Origin: an uncultured Bacilli bacterium
GTDB lineage: Bacteria > Bacillota_I > Bacilli_A > RF39 > UBA660
Assembly (NCBI GenBank): GCA_947629445.1
Contig: CANRDU010000012.1
Location: forward strand, 1-38,648
Direction: 5' to 3'
Length of the DNA stretch: 38,648 nucleotides
Position 1 is the first letter of the stretch. Each line of letters starts with the position of its first letter. The position numbers were made by a program, and so were the translations under genes. A model generated the notes under the pieces. It was not told where the DNA came from. It was given only the letters and a program-made list of their open reading frames with translations, and made no database searches. Positions 6,165-17,100 of the stretch are shown piece by piece.

Positions 6165-8477
6165 ATGGAAAAATATCAGTTGCCGGTACTTGTTTTAAAA
6201 GACCTTGTTTTACTTCCGTATAATGAATTACGCTTGGAATTGGATAATGCTTTTGGTACGCAATTGGGAAAAGCTTTAGAACTCATTGATGAGAGTAGAG
6301 TGTTTGTGGTTACAAAGAGTAATCCTATTGAAGAGACCAATGAGTTAAAAGATATGCCTGTTATTGGCGTGATTGCTGATATTGTCAGTAAAATAGAACT
6401 ACCGAATAAGAATTTTAGAGTAATTCTAAAAGGAATTACTAGAGCAAATTCTTTAACATATAATTATACTTTTTCACGTATTATAGAAGCTTTAGTGGAA
6501 AAGTTAGAAGAACCAAAAATTGAAACAGAATTAAATATAGCGATTACAAGAAAATTACGAAAAGAATTAGATAGTTATATCAAGATGGTTCCCTCCATTA
6601 GTAATAGTGTTTTAGCGCGGCTAGATGGAGCACAAACCATCTCCCAAATGACCGATATATTAGTCAATTATTTATCACTTCCGATTCACCGCAAAAGTCA
6701 ATATTTAGAGAGAAATAACCCACTAGATAGGACAGAGATGTTACTTGCTGATATCTATCAGGAAGAAGCTTTATTTGAAATTGAAGAACGAATTGATAAC
6801 AAAGTAAAAAACTCTTTGGAAGATACCCAAAAAGATTATATTTTAAGGGAAAAAATCAAATTAATACAAGAAGAATTAGGGGATATCTCTGCCCATGAAA
6901 AAGATGTTATTGAACTTCGTAAAGCATTAGAAAATCTTACCTGTAAAGAGAAAATTCGTCAGAAAATCTCTTATGAAATTGATCGATATGAAGGAATGCC
7001 GGCTACTTCTCCTGAGGTAAATACACAGAGAAATTATATCGATATATTGATTCATCTTCCTTGGGATAAGTTTACGAGGGATAATTCTAATTTTAAGGAA
7101 GTTAGGGAAAGTCTTGATCATTCCCATTATGGACTAGAACAGGTAAAACTTAGAATTATTGAATATTTAGCAGTTCAAAAACATAGTCAAAATTTATCAG
7201 GACCAATTATATGCCTTGTTGGACCTCCCGGAACCGGAAAGACTACTTTGGCGCGTTCTATTGCGAAAAGTATTGGTAGGAATTTTGTGAAAATTTCGGT
7301 TGGTGGAGTAGATGATGAATCAGAGATAAGAGGACATCGCAAATCTTATTTAGGAGCTACTCCTGGTCGAATTATTGAAGGTATGATAAAAGCACAAAGC
7401 AGCAATCCAATATTTTTAATTGATGAAGTAGATAAAATGTCCAAGGGGTTAAAAGGGGATCCCGCTAGTGCTTTATTGGAAGTACTAGATATGGAACAAA
7501 ATAAGACTTTTCGGGATAACTATTTGGAGATTGAGTATGATTTATCCCATGTTATGTTTATTTTAACTGCTAACAATATTGATAATATTCCTTTGCCATT
7601 ACTAGATAGATTAGAGATTATTGATATTTCCGGATATACGGAGTTTGAAAAAAGAGATATTGCCAAAAAGTATTTAATACCAAAACTTTGTAAGACCCAT
7701 GGCTTGTCCTATTTAAAGGTATATGATCAGGTTATTTTGGATATTATTCGTTATTATACAAAAGAATCGGGAGTTAGAGAATTAGAAAGACAACTATCCA
7801 AGGTTATTCGTAAAATAGTAACTTCTCTAGTAATTGATAAAAAGAAAGAAAAGACAATTTTGAAAACGGATGATTTAGAGAAGTATTTAGGACATCATAA
7901 ATTTGGTGGACAAAGCATGCAACAAAACTATCAAGTAGGAGTAGTAAGTGCTTTATCATATACTCCTTATGGGGGAGAAGTTCTTCCTATTGAAGTGAAT
8001 TATTATAAAGGGTCTGGCAATCTTATTTTAACGGGTTCACTTGGGGATGTTATGAAAGAAAGTGCGACATTAGCGCTCAGTTATGTAAAGGCAAATTGTG
8101 ATAAATTTGATATAGATTATAATCTTTTATGTGACAATGATATTCACATTCATATTCCTCTAGGGGCAGTTTCTAAAGATGGACCATCGGCAGGTGTAAC
8201 TTTAGTTACTTCTCTTATCAGTGCATTTGCGAATATTCAAATGGATAAGGATATTGCCATGACAGGGGAAATTACTTTAAGGGGAAATATTTTGCCAGTT
8301 GGCGGATTGAGAGAAAAATGTCTATGTGCGATTCGCAATGGTATTCATAAAATTTTTATTCCTAAGGAAAATTTATGTGATGTTGAGGAATTACCGGATG
8401 AAATCAAAAATAGTTTAGAGTTTATTCCTGTTATGAATTATATAGAGATATATAATGGTATTATGAAAAATAGATAG
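6165..8477 (+). CDS. lon: ATP-dependent protease Lon
   Basis: Hexameric AAA+ serine protease that removes damaged, regulatory and some tagged proteins in the cytoplasm. 770 aa, full length. The N-terminal substrate-binding LON domain occupies about residues 1-200, followed by a coiled helical linker. The AAA+ module has Walker A GPPGTGKTT near 350 and Walker B FLIDEVDK near 417. The C-terminal protease domain has the dyad Ser675 in KDGPSAG and Lys718 in GLREKC, after TGEITLRGNILPVGG. The SD GGAGGTGA (6153-6160) is 4 nt from the ATG. The strong consensus promoter suggests good basal expression. The next gene starts 11 nt after the stop. Confidence 0.97.
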   Translation: MEKYQLPVLVLKDLVLLPYNELRLELDNAFGTQLGKALELIDESRVFVVTKSNPIEETNELKDMPVIGVIADIVSKIELPNKNFRVILKGITRANSLTYNYTFSRIIEALVEKLEEPKIETELNIAITRKLRKELDSYIKMVPSISNSVLARLDGAQTISQMTDILVNYLSLPIHRKSQYLERNNPLDRTEMLLADIYQEEALFEIEERIDNKVKNSLEDTQKDYILREKIKLIQEELGDISAHEKDVIELRKALENLTCKEKIRQKISYEIDRYEGMPATSPEVNTQRNYIDILIHLPWDKFTRDNSNFKEVRESLDHSHYGLEQVKLRIIEYLAVQKHSQNLSGPIICLVGPPGTGKTTLARSIAKSIGRNFVKISVGGVDDESEIRGHRKSYLGATPGRIIEGMIKAQSSNPIFLIDEVDKMSKGLKGDPASALLEVLDMEQNKTFRDNYLEIEYDLSHVMFILTANNIDNIPLPLLDRLEIIDISGYTEFEKRDIAKKYLIPKLCKTHGLSYLKVYDQVILDIIRYYTKESGVRELERQLSKVIRKIVTSLVIDKKKEKTILKTDDLEKYLGHHKFGGQSMQQNYQVGVVSALSYTPYGGEVLPIEVNYYKGSGNLILTGSLGDVMKESATLALSYVKANCDKFDIDYNLLCDNDIHIHIPLGAVSKDGPSAGVTLVTSLISAFANIQMDKDIAMTGEITLRGNILPVGGLREKCLCAIRNGIHKIFIPKENLCDVEELPDEIKNSLEFIPVMNYIEIYNGIMKNR

Positions 8478-8488
8478 GAGTGTATCAA

Positions 8489-9283
8489 ATGAATTATGAT
8501 AATGAAAAAGATTGTACAATTTTTTATTTAAAATTTATTCAGGCGATGATGTGCCAAACAGATTTAGATGACTTTTTAAAAGAGGCAGATGAATTAGGAA
8601 TTCATTATACCTCTCTTCCTGTCTTAGAAATGATGAGAGATTTGGTAAAAGCTTATTCAAACGGTTATTCTCTTCCTAAAGAGATTAAAGACAATATATT
8701 TTCTTATCTTCAAAGGGCTAGATATGTACAAGAAGAAGAGTCACTAGAAAATCATGCTAAAAGATTTTCCCTCTGCAATGATATTATTAGAGTATTACAT
8801 GATTCTATGAGAAGTCCAGAGTATCCTTTTTATGTATCTTTTATTAGACGTTTTTATCCGAACCCTATTAAAAGTTTGATTATGCAACTTCGTTCGATAA
8901 CTGATCCAGAAGAAGGAAAGGAAATCGTGAGAACTTTTGCGGCAACGGAATACTATATCTTATACAGTCATTCTTCTTTATTGGCAGACGAAGAATTTAT
9001 GGGAGTAGGTGCTAATTTTCTTCTCAATGGTGCCTATTTAATGTGCATTGAAAATTTATTAAAGCAATATCCAGAATTAGGAGAATCTCCGCTATTTTTA
9101 GAAAGAACATCGAAGATTTTGGATTATAATGATGCTTTGATGGATGAATACCAGGGAAAACCAAATAGTGATGCGGACTGTACTTTAGAACCTGGTGATG
9201 AAGAAGATATGCAAGATAAAAATCTTTGGAAAGAACATAACAAAGTAAAAAAGAAAGTAAATCAATTAAAAAAGGATTCATAG
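8489..9283 (+). CDS. Unknown helical protein downstream of lon (264 aa)
   Basis: Not recognised. The ATG at 8489 is preferred over the GTG at 8480 because AGGAG (8476-8480) sits 8 nt upstream of it and would overlap the GTG. No signal peptide or clear membrane span is seen. The composition suggests an all-helical soluble protein, with hydrophobic helices around FATEYYILYSHSSLL and FLLNGAYLMCIENLL, then an acidic stretch (TLEPGDEEDMQD) and a Lys-rich coiled end (KVKKKVNQLKK). It lies 11 nt after lon, probably in the same transcript, and ends in a terminator, so it may be a Lon partner or substrate adaptor. That role is speculation from position only. Confidence 0.75.
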   Translation: MNYDNEKDCTIFYLKFIQAMMCQTDLDDFLKEADELGIHYTSLPVLEMMRDLVKAYSNGYSLPKEIKDNIFSYLQRARYVQEEESLENHAKRFSLCNDIIRVLHDSMRSPEYPFYVSFIRRFYPNPIKSLIMQLRSITDPEEGKEIVRTFAATEYYILYSHSSLLADEEFMGVGANFLLNGAYLMCIENLLKQYPELGESPLFLERTSKILDYNDALMDEYQGKPNSDADCTLEPGDEEDMQDKNLWKEHNKVKKKVNQLKKDS

Positions 9284-9296
9284 AATCTTTTTTTTT
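9268..9296 (+). terminator. Terminator of the lon operon
   Basis: GGATTC (9274-9279) pairs with GAATCT (9283-9288; the outermost pair is G-U), extended by flanking A and T runs. A T9 run follows. The stem overlaps the stop codon. Confidence 0.75.
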
Positions 9297-9325
9297 GCAT
9301 ATTTTTTATTGATAGGAGAGATAAT

Positions 9326-9958
9326 ATGCAAAAAATAATTCCATTTAAAAAGGAGATATTATTTAAAAATACAATTGAAGAGATTACCAGTATTTCCATG
9401 GATCACCATCTACATAGAGAAGATTATGCCGTAAAAGGAGATTTTACAGTAGAAGGAGAATATAAAAGCAATAGTGGAACCGATACTTTTCATTTTGAGA
9501 TTCCTTATTTGGGATACTTAGAAGATCATTTTGACGTTTCAAATATTTTATTAGATGTTGATGATTTTTATTATGAGATTACGGAACCTAATAAGTTATC
9601 TATTCACATAGATATTCTTGTAGATAAACTATCTGAAAAACCATTATTAGAAGAAGAACCAATTCGTGAAGAGGTTATTAAAGAAGAGACTACAAGAGAA
9701 GAGGTCAAAGTGGAAGAGCCAAAAAAAGAAGAAATTCGTGAACCGTTAGTAGAACCAGCAGTAGCTACGGTATTTTCTAACGATGTTGTACAGGAAGAAG
9801 CCTATATGACTTATAAGGTATATATTGTAAGGGAAGGAGATACCATTCCTTCTATATTAGAAAAATATGGAATAACGGAAGAAATTTTACATCAATATAA
9901 TATTTTGAATGAATTAAATGTAGGAGATAAATTAATTATTCCAAATGAACAAAATTAA
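9326..9958 (+). CDS. SpoVID-like LysM protein (spore-coat morphogenesis type)
   Basis: 210 aa. Residues 1-100 resemble the SpoVID N-terminal domain: a strand pair holding ITSISMDHHL, then YAVKGDFTVEGEY (the xVxGxLxVxGEY pattern shared with SpoVID/SipL), then FHFEIPYLGYL. Residues 105-155 are a Glu/Lys/Pro/Val-rich linker. Residues 163-207 are a LysM domain (YKVYIVREGDTIPSILEKYG through VGDKLIIP). In B. subtilis SpoVID drives coat encasement of the forespore through SpoIVA and carries a C-terminal LysM. This protein is much shorter than the 575-aa Bacillus protein. No signal peptide is present, which fits a mother-cell cytoplasmic protein. The SD AGGAGAG precedes the ATG by 5 nt. The next gene overlaps by 14 nt and resembles YsxE, the neighbour of spoVID in Bacillus. 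Confidence 0.65.
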   Translation: MQKIIPFKKEILFKNTIEEITSISMDHHLHREDYAVKGDFTVEGEYKSNSGTDTFHFEIPYLGYLEDHFDVSNILLDVDDFYYEITEPNKLSIHIDILVDKLSEKPLLEEEPIREEVIKEETTREEVKVEEPKKEEIREPLVEPAVATVFSNDVVQEEAYMTYKVYIVREGDTIPSILEKYGITEEILHQYNILNELNVGDKLIIPNEQN

Positions 9959-10802
9959 CGAACTATTACGGAATCTTTCTATAAAACCAATTCAGTATGA
10001 AAAGATGGGAAAAGCGACGATTATTACTACTAAAGATAATAAATATGTAGTAAAAAAAAATTTACATCCAATCTATGATTATCTAAACCAGCGGACATTT
10101 CAGTATTATCCCAAAACGAGGGTAGAAGGGGAATATGAGATATCAGAATATGTAGAGGAAATTTCTATTCCGGAAGAACAAAAAATAACGGATTTAATAT
10201 CTTTAGTAGCTCTTTTACATGCGAAAACTACCCATTATAAAGTCGTAGAAGAATATGGATATCAAGATATTTATGACACCATAAAGGGTAATATTGAATA
10301 TTTGAAGAAAGATTATGATGATAAGATGGATTTTGCAGAATCTCAAATTTTTATGAGTCCTAGCCTATATCTTTTAGCGCGTCATATTACTACACTTTAT
10401 AATGCTTTATATTATTGCCAAAATGAATTGGAAAAATGGTATGAAAAAGTGAAGGATTTAAAAAAAATAAGATTGGTTATTCTTCATAATCATCTTTCTT
10501 TAGAACATTTTAGAAATAATCAATTGATTAGTTGGAATAAAGCAAAGATAGGTCCTCCTATCTTTGATCTTTATACGCTTTATAAAAATACCTATTATCA
10601 ATTTCCTTGGGAAGAACTATTCAAACAGTATCTTTCATCGTATCCCTTAAAGGAAGAGGAAAAGGAATTATTTTATATTCTCATTAGTTTACCAGAACCA
10701 ATCTCCTTTTCTAAATCAGAGTATGAAAATGTTTCTTCTGTTCAAAACTGTTTAGAATATTTAGATAAAACTAGTCGTTTTATTTTAGAAATAAAGAAAT
10801 AA
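9945..10802 (+). CDS. YsxE/CotS-like protein with degenerate kinase fold
   Basis: 285 aa with an aminoglycoside-phosphotransferase-like layout. A small N-lobe (KATIITTKDNKYVVKKN) carries the usual Lys-strand pattern. A helical region contains LISLVALLHAKT, the common 'lxxLHxxs' helix. A catalytic-loop equivalent reads VILHNHLSLEHF, and a metal-loop equivalent reads LISWNKAKIGPPIFDLYTLY. The canonical HGDxxxxN and D-W/F-D residues are lost (HNHLSLEHF; SWN), so phosphotransfer is doubtful. The GPPxxDLxxL stretch is typical of the CotS/YsxE spore-coat family. Its start overlaps the SpoVID-like gene by 14 nt with no near SD, so the two are translationally coupled. No terminator was found; a minus-strand gene ends 4 nt away. 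Confidence 0.6.
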   Translation: MNKINELLRNLSIKPIQYEKMGKATIITTKDNKYVVKKNLHPIYDYLNQRTFQYYPKTRVEGEYEISEYVEEISIPEEQKITDLISLVALLHAKTTHYKVVEEYGYQDIYDTIKGNIEYLKKDYDDKMDFAESQIFMSPSLYLLARHITTLYNALYYCQNELEKWYEKVKDLKKIRLVILHNHLSLEHFRNNQLISWNKAKIGPPIFDLYTLYKNTYYQFPWEELFKQYLSSYPLKEEEKELFYILISLPEPISFSKSEYENVSSVQNCLEYLDKTSRFILEIKK

Positions 10803-10805
10803 TAA

Positions 10806-10976
10806 TTACCAGAGAATTCTAAAAATAGAAAAAAAGATGAGACAAATAAATAAAAAAAGGAGAAAAATATTAAAACGGGTAATAATAAAGAATGTGATAA
10901 TAAGTTGATAAAATAAGAGTACACTAAAGATAAAAAACCAAAGATACCACCAGCCCCTTCTTCTAAACCAACGCAT
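10806..10976 (-). CDS. Probable small membrane protein (56 aa)
   Basis: A short minus-strand frame in an otherwise empty gap of 300 bases. The start codon ATG (10976-10974) has a good SD, AGGTGA (10987-10982), 5 nt upstream, matching the SD type of neighbouring genes. The product begins MRWFRRRGWWYLWFF and continues as one long or two short hydrophobic segments, ending IFRILW. The Arg cluster followed by a Trp/Phe-rich membrane segment fits an N-in small membrane protein. It is convergent with the YsxE-like gene and divergent from the giant adhesin gene. AT-rich DNA easily yields Phe/Ile/Leu-rich frames by chance, so the SD is the main support. No convincing promoter was found. Confidence 0.42.
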   Translation of the reverse strand: MRWFRRRGWWYLWFFIFSVLLFYQLIITFFIITRFNIFLLFLFICLIFFSIFRILW

Positions 10977-11043
10977 AGTAATCACCTAATACTAATATAT
11001 GGGAAAAAAATGATTTGGTGAGATGCATAAATCAAAAAAATAC

Positions 11044-11073
11044 TTGACAAGAAAAAAATCAAAGAGTTAAAAT
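11044..11073 (+). promoter_or_regulatory. Promoter of the giant adhesin gene
   Basis: Perfect TTGACA (11044-11049), 18-bp spacer, TAAAAT (11068-11073). The SD AGGAGG lies at 11091-11096. The rest of the 303-base gap 10803-11105 holds the minus-strand small gene and no other feature I can support. Confidence 0.75.
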
Positions 11074-11100
11074 AAAAATTGTATTTGTAAAGGAGGTAAA

Positions 11101-11109
11101 ATGAGTTGA
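11101..11109 (+). other. Two-codon upstream ORF (ATG AGT TGA) overlapping a TTG start
   Basis: An ATG lies 4 nt after the AGGAGG SD but encodes only Met-Ser before TGA. Its last two bases overlap the TTG start of the adhesin frame at 11106. The same SD is 9 nt from the TTG. Initiation at the ATG would end at once and could feed or compete with the TTG start. Confidence 0.5.
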
Positions 11110-14100
11110 AAACGAATGATTTAGCAGAAACCATGAAGGACAAGTTATATAAGATTTCAGTTGTTCTTTTATGTGCTATCGTAATCGGAAGTTTCTTTAA
11201 TAATGGAACAATTACACGATTATTTCGTTCCCCTATAGTTTCTGCTGATAACGTGAATTACACGCGCGTTGCAGATCCTAATACGATGGAAACTTATTTA
11301 AATTCTGATGTTTTAGGAATTGCACAAAGTTCTAGATACGCAGGTCGTATTTGGACTGATAAAACGGTTTTTGCGTTAGGAAACAGTGAAAGCAATAGCC
11401 GTTTTGATGGAACTACGCTTAGTTTAGACGAAAATGATGATGGTTCAACAGATCAAATTTCTGTGAATACTGATTTTCTTCATGTCTTTTCGGCGATTGG
11501 TTCTAGTCAAGTAGTGAATCAACAAGCATCAAAACCACTCGATGTTATTTTACTACTTGATATTTCTACTTCTATGACGAACAAAAGTAAAAACGAAAGT
11601 GATTCCCTTCATGAAGTAATCAATGAAGCAAACTTATTAATTTCTCAGTTAATGGGCGATGATTCCGAAATACATGTCCATAAGGATAACCGAGTAGGGG
11701 TTGTCGTATATGGTGGTGGAGCTCAAGAGATTTTGCCACTAAAACATTATCAATCATTAAAAGATGATAGAAAGTATATGGAGATAAGCGCCACAACTGA
11801 AAAGGCTCCAGGTTCAGATGCCTATTTTTCACAAATTAGGACGACAGTAAAGGGTAGTGATTCTAAGACTAGCCAGTACATGTTTGCCGATGCGACTTAT
11901 TTGCAAGGAGCTCTTGCTATCGGTATGAAGATGCTTGCTGAAGAACCTAATACAACTTACTATGATGAACTTACTCATAAGGAGGAACCTAGAACTCCTG
12001 TACTAATTGTCTTAACAGACGGGGCTACTAATATTGTTAGTGCTACGAATACAAGCAATGGTGGAAGTACTTCTTATGATTGGTGGAATCCAATGACAGG
12101 AGTTATTGCTACTGATGGTTCTGCAAAATATGCCCTTCATGGAGCAAATCCTTTTTATGCGGATTGTAATACGAATACTGGGCATGGTAGCAGTAGTAGT
12201 AGTGGAAGAGGTAGTACAAAAAATAGAAATCTGGAAATTCAAGCTATTTCGACGAGAACGATTTCCAATTTATTACTAGCTGGCTATTACAAGAATAAAA
12301 TTCAAGCACATTATGACACTTCTATGTTAGGTTTCTCGATTGGATATAATGTAGGTGGTGTTGGTGATTATGCGACAGAACAATTGTTAGCGACTATGGA
12401 TCCAAGAACTTATTTTGGATCTAGAAGTAATGTATTACCATTAGCTCAAGATGAAATTACGGCAACACGTGATGCATTAAATGATTATATTAGTAACAAG
12501 GACGTTACTATGAGATTTCCAAGGGATGATAGTGAAAGACATATTTTTACTGATTCAGATGGAGACTATGCTAATTTTACTTGGAAACATTTAAGTGGTG
12601 ATGAAAAACAATATGATATTACATCATTTGATCAGCTTTATTACATTAATAAATATTACACAGCAAATAGTGGAGATTTAAATAGTATTTTTGATGAAAT
12701 CTTTGAACAGATTAATACCTCTACTTTCAATCCTATTAGTGGAAGTAATGATATTGGGGTAGATGATTCTTTAACGTATATGGATCCTATTGGAAAATAT
12801 ATGGAAATAAAGAATGAAGGAGTATCTGTTAATGGTCAAAAATATGATATGTCATTATTGCTCTTTGAAGAAATGCATGGTTTAGTAAAATCTGCTATTT
12901 ATGATTATTCTTTCTCAAGTACCCATTTAAAAAATGGTTCTTTCCAAAAAGGATGGTACGATAAGGCAGGAAACTTTAAAGGAGAAGAAGAATCTGCTGG
13001 TAGTTGGGAAGATGGAGATATTTATTATCTGGATATAGAAACAACGAGAAAGTATATTTCTACATTGAGTGAAGATGAAAGCCGTCTAACTGATAAAGAA
13101 AAACATACTGTTTATACCATTTATCGTTTTGCTGAAGATACGGTTTCTAGAAATGAAGATGTTATTAATCCATGTTATGAATTAGCATCGAATACCACTT
13201 ATAAATTGAGTGATATTCGTGTTTGGGTTGAAGATACAGGAGATTACATCGATGATTCTACTGGAAGTGCTGTTAATTTAGGGTATAATCAAGCTCTTTA
13301 CATTAACATTCCAACCAATGCGTTACCAATTCAAACAGCAAACATTTCTATTAAGGCAGATGGTACTATTGATTATGAAACGGCTGTGAATTACAGAATC
13401 AATAAACCAGATTCTAAATCTAGCCATGTAACACCAATTCGACTATTCTATGGTGTTGGCGTAGATAGTTCTATTATGAGTGATGATGGTATTGATATTG
13501 ACATTTCAAAAGTACCACTTGAATATGTGAATAGTCATACGGCTTCTGATGGAGTTTATTTCTTATCTAACTATTACAGTAATACTGTTTATAGTGGCTA
13601 TGTAACAGATGATTATAATGGTGATAGAACTAGAGGAGACCCAAATGCTACCTTCTCACCATCAGAAGATAATAGATATTACGTTTTTCAAAAACCTTTG
13701 ATTCTTTATAAGAGTGATGTGCAATCTTATGAAGAAATTCCTTTAACGGGAACTAGTGCTTATGAGGAATTTATTAATAGTCATAAAGAAGATATGGTAG
13801 ATGATATTAGTGATTTAGATTCTGATTCTTATTACTATATCGTTTTGGATTATTACACGAATAATAATTCCAAGGGAATAGAGAGTCATGTAGCCGTTTC
13901 TCGTAAAGGTTCTGAATTTGGTAGTGCTTTTGCAGCCACTAATGGAGATTTAGAGGTAGGCTATGGAGAATATCTCGTTTGGTATAACTTAGAAAATCCA
14001 GATGCTCCATTTGAGGTAAACACAAAGGAATTTAGTACTACGAAACCAAAGGAAGATGGTACTTGGGTAATTGCTACGAAACCAGGTGGATTACGTACTG

Positions 14101-17100
14101 GAGATATGGCTCAAAAACTTTTAACGAAAGATGAGAATCGTACTTCAACTTCTTACAATGTAAATATTCCAATTGTAGGTAATAGTACAAGTTCTGAGAA
14201 TATTACGATTGATAACTATCTTGGAAACAATGGTAGAATTGTTATCCCAGACCGTTTATTAGAAATTACCAAAGAAGTAGAAGCTGTAGGCGGCGAAAAT
14301 AATGCTGATGAAAACTTTGCATTTGAAGTATGGGTAAAAAATTATGTAGGAGATCATAGTGCCATTGATTTAATTAAAAACCCATATTCTAATAGATGGC
14401 AGTTAAGAATTGAAAGTATTGATGTTCTTACTAATAATCAAGGGTTATTACAAACGGGTAGTGATGAAAATCGAGAATTAGCAGTTTATCAAATTGGTAA
14501 TGACCGATATTATGTATATATTGGTACGAATGTATCAGAAGGGGATACTGATGTTTATCATCTATATTCAGCAGATGATAGTGAGGAACACTTACAACTT
14601 AGAGGAGTAGGACGAACAACCTATGTTTCTGATACGACAGGATTACCAACTACTGGTAACGTAAAATATAGCCAAGCAAGTGGATTAAATACAGTTGGCT
14701 CTATGGATTTCTGGATTCAGACTGTTTATTTAATACCAACAAAAGAGGTAGATGAATCATGGACTTGGGATGCTAGCAAAGCTAGTCAATATCGAACTCG
14801 TTCTGAATTTGTGATTTCCCATATTGATTCTATGAGAAGAGGAGATGCTCAAATCTCATCTAACTACTCTACTAGAACCAATTATTTGACCAAGAGACTT
14901 GTCTTTGGATATAGCAATCAGGATGAAATTCCAGAGCAACGACCAGAAGGATGGAGCGAAGAAGAATGGACCTGGGCAACAGATATTGAGCATAATGCGA
15001 ATAAAGCAAGATTCACTCTTCAAGCAGGAGAAGGATTAGGACTTTTAGGACTTGATGATAATATTGACTATCATGTAACAGAAATGATTACGCAAGACCA
15101 ATTAGATGAAGGTTACACATTTGATCGAGTTCTCGATGAAGATAATCAACAAAGCGAGGTTACTTCTGATGGTAATAATCATACTGTATTAGGGGTAGTA
15201 GATGACTTAGTTGGTGAACACTTCATTAATCATTATCGTGCAAGATATGATTTAACCCTTAAGAAAACTGTTCGTGGAGCAGATGGAGATTCTACGAGGG
15301 ATTGGACATTCCATATTCGTTTAACTCCAGTGGATGGAGAGACGATTCCAACGGAATATTCTTATGATGGTAGTAAGACTGGCCAGTTACAATTTGAAGA
15401 ACAGGATGGCTATTATGAAGCTACCATCACTTTAAAACATAATGAGTCAATTACCATCCACGACCTTATTTCTAACACGTCTTATGAGATTATCGAAGAA
15501 GGTGCAAATGAGGATGGTTACACAACAGTTGTTACCGATGAAAATAATACTGGTATAGTAGATGCTAATGAAACAATCGAATTTGTTAATACTAACTTAT
15601 CAGAACATGATTTAACGATTCGTAAAACTGTTGATGGTAATGCAGGGGAACAAGATAGAGAATGGATTTTTGATATTACTCTTACCCCAAGAAAAGATGT
15701 TACTTTAGCAACTAGTTATGCATATACTGGTTCTAAAACAGGAACGATTACTTTAACTCCAAATGGAGATGGAAGTTATACAGGAACTGTTTCTATTAAG
15801 CATAATGAAGAAGTAACGATTCAGGATTTACCAGAGGGAACGAAATATAAGATTGTTGAACGAGGTGCTAATCAAGATGGCTATCGTACAACTATTACAA
15901 AGGGAGAATCAGAAGGAGTATTGGATAATCACGTCGATATAGAAGTGGATTATGTTAATACTAAGTATTCCCGCCATGAATTAGAAATTAGGAAAATAGT
16001 AAATGGTGGAGCAGGAGATGTCAATAAATATTGGACATTTGAAATAACCTTTACTCCAGCTAGTGATGTAGTGTTTGAAATGGAATATCCATATGATGGA
16101 GGACACAGTATAGATGGTGTTAGTGACTTACCAGATGGCGTTTTAAAATTAACAGACAATGAAGATGGAACTTATACCGGAAGAGTTACTTTAAGACATG
16201 GTCAAACTGTTACTATTAAAAATATTCCAGAAAGAACACAGTACTCTGTAAGAGAAATAGAAGCAAATCAAGATAGATATATTACAGAGGGAGAAAATAC
16301 TAGTGGAACTATTGTGTCTGATAAGGAAACTGTTACTTTTAACAATACAAAATGGTCAAGACATGATTTGAAAATCGAAAAAGAAGTTGTTGGTTTGGAA
16401 ACTGAGAGTCCAGATTTTACAAAGGATTGGACATTTGAAATAACCTTTACTCCAGCACATGATGTAGTAATGGAAGATAGTTATCCATACATTGGTGAAA
16501 GTACTATAGAAGGAGTAGAGAAACCAGCGAACGGTACATTATCTTTAACTCATAATGTGGACGGAACTTATACTGGTAAAGTTACTTTGAAGCATGGTCA
16601 AGCCGTTACTATTCAGGATTTACCAGAAAGAACCAAATATTCTGTAAGAGAAGTAGAAGCAAATCAAGACGGTTATATTGAAAAAGCAACGGATAATAGA
16701 ACTGGTATTTTAACAGAAGACACAATTACGGTAAAATTTACCAATACAAAGTTACCAAATCAAACATTAACGATTGCTAAAGAGGTAACAGGTGGATCTG
16801 GTAATTTCGAAAAAGAATGGACATTCCGTATTCATTTAATACCAAAAGAAGGAGAAACTTTAGATAATGCTTATCCGTATAAAGGACTAGTAACAATCGA
16901 AGGAGTATCTATCCCAGAAGATGGCGATATGATTTTTGAACCTCAGGAAGATGGAAGTATGCTTGGGGTAATTACATTAAAACACGGTCAAGGAATTACT
17001 CTTTATAATATTCCAGCTGGAACCACTTATAATGTAGAAGAAGTAGAGGCAAATCAAGATGATTATATTACTAGCACAAATACTGATGTGACTGGGGAAA

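Noticed and set aside
9296..9325. Promoter TTGCAT...GATAAT directly before the SpoVID-like gene
   Set aside because: The -10 would touch the ATG and remove the clear AGGAGAG ribosome-binding site from the transcript.
10742..10924. 60-aa minus-strand frame in the gap before the adhesin gene
   Set aside because: It overlaps the end of the YsxE-like gene and has no SD; the 56-aa frame at 10806-10976 in another phase has one.
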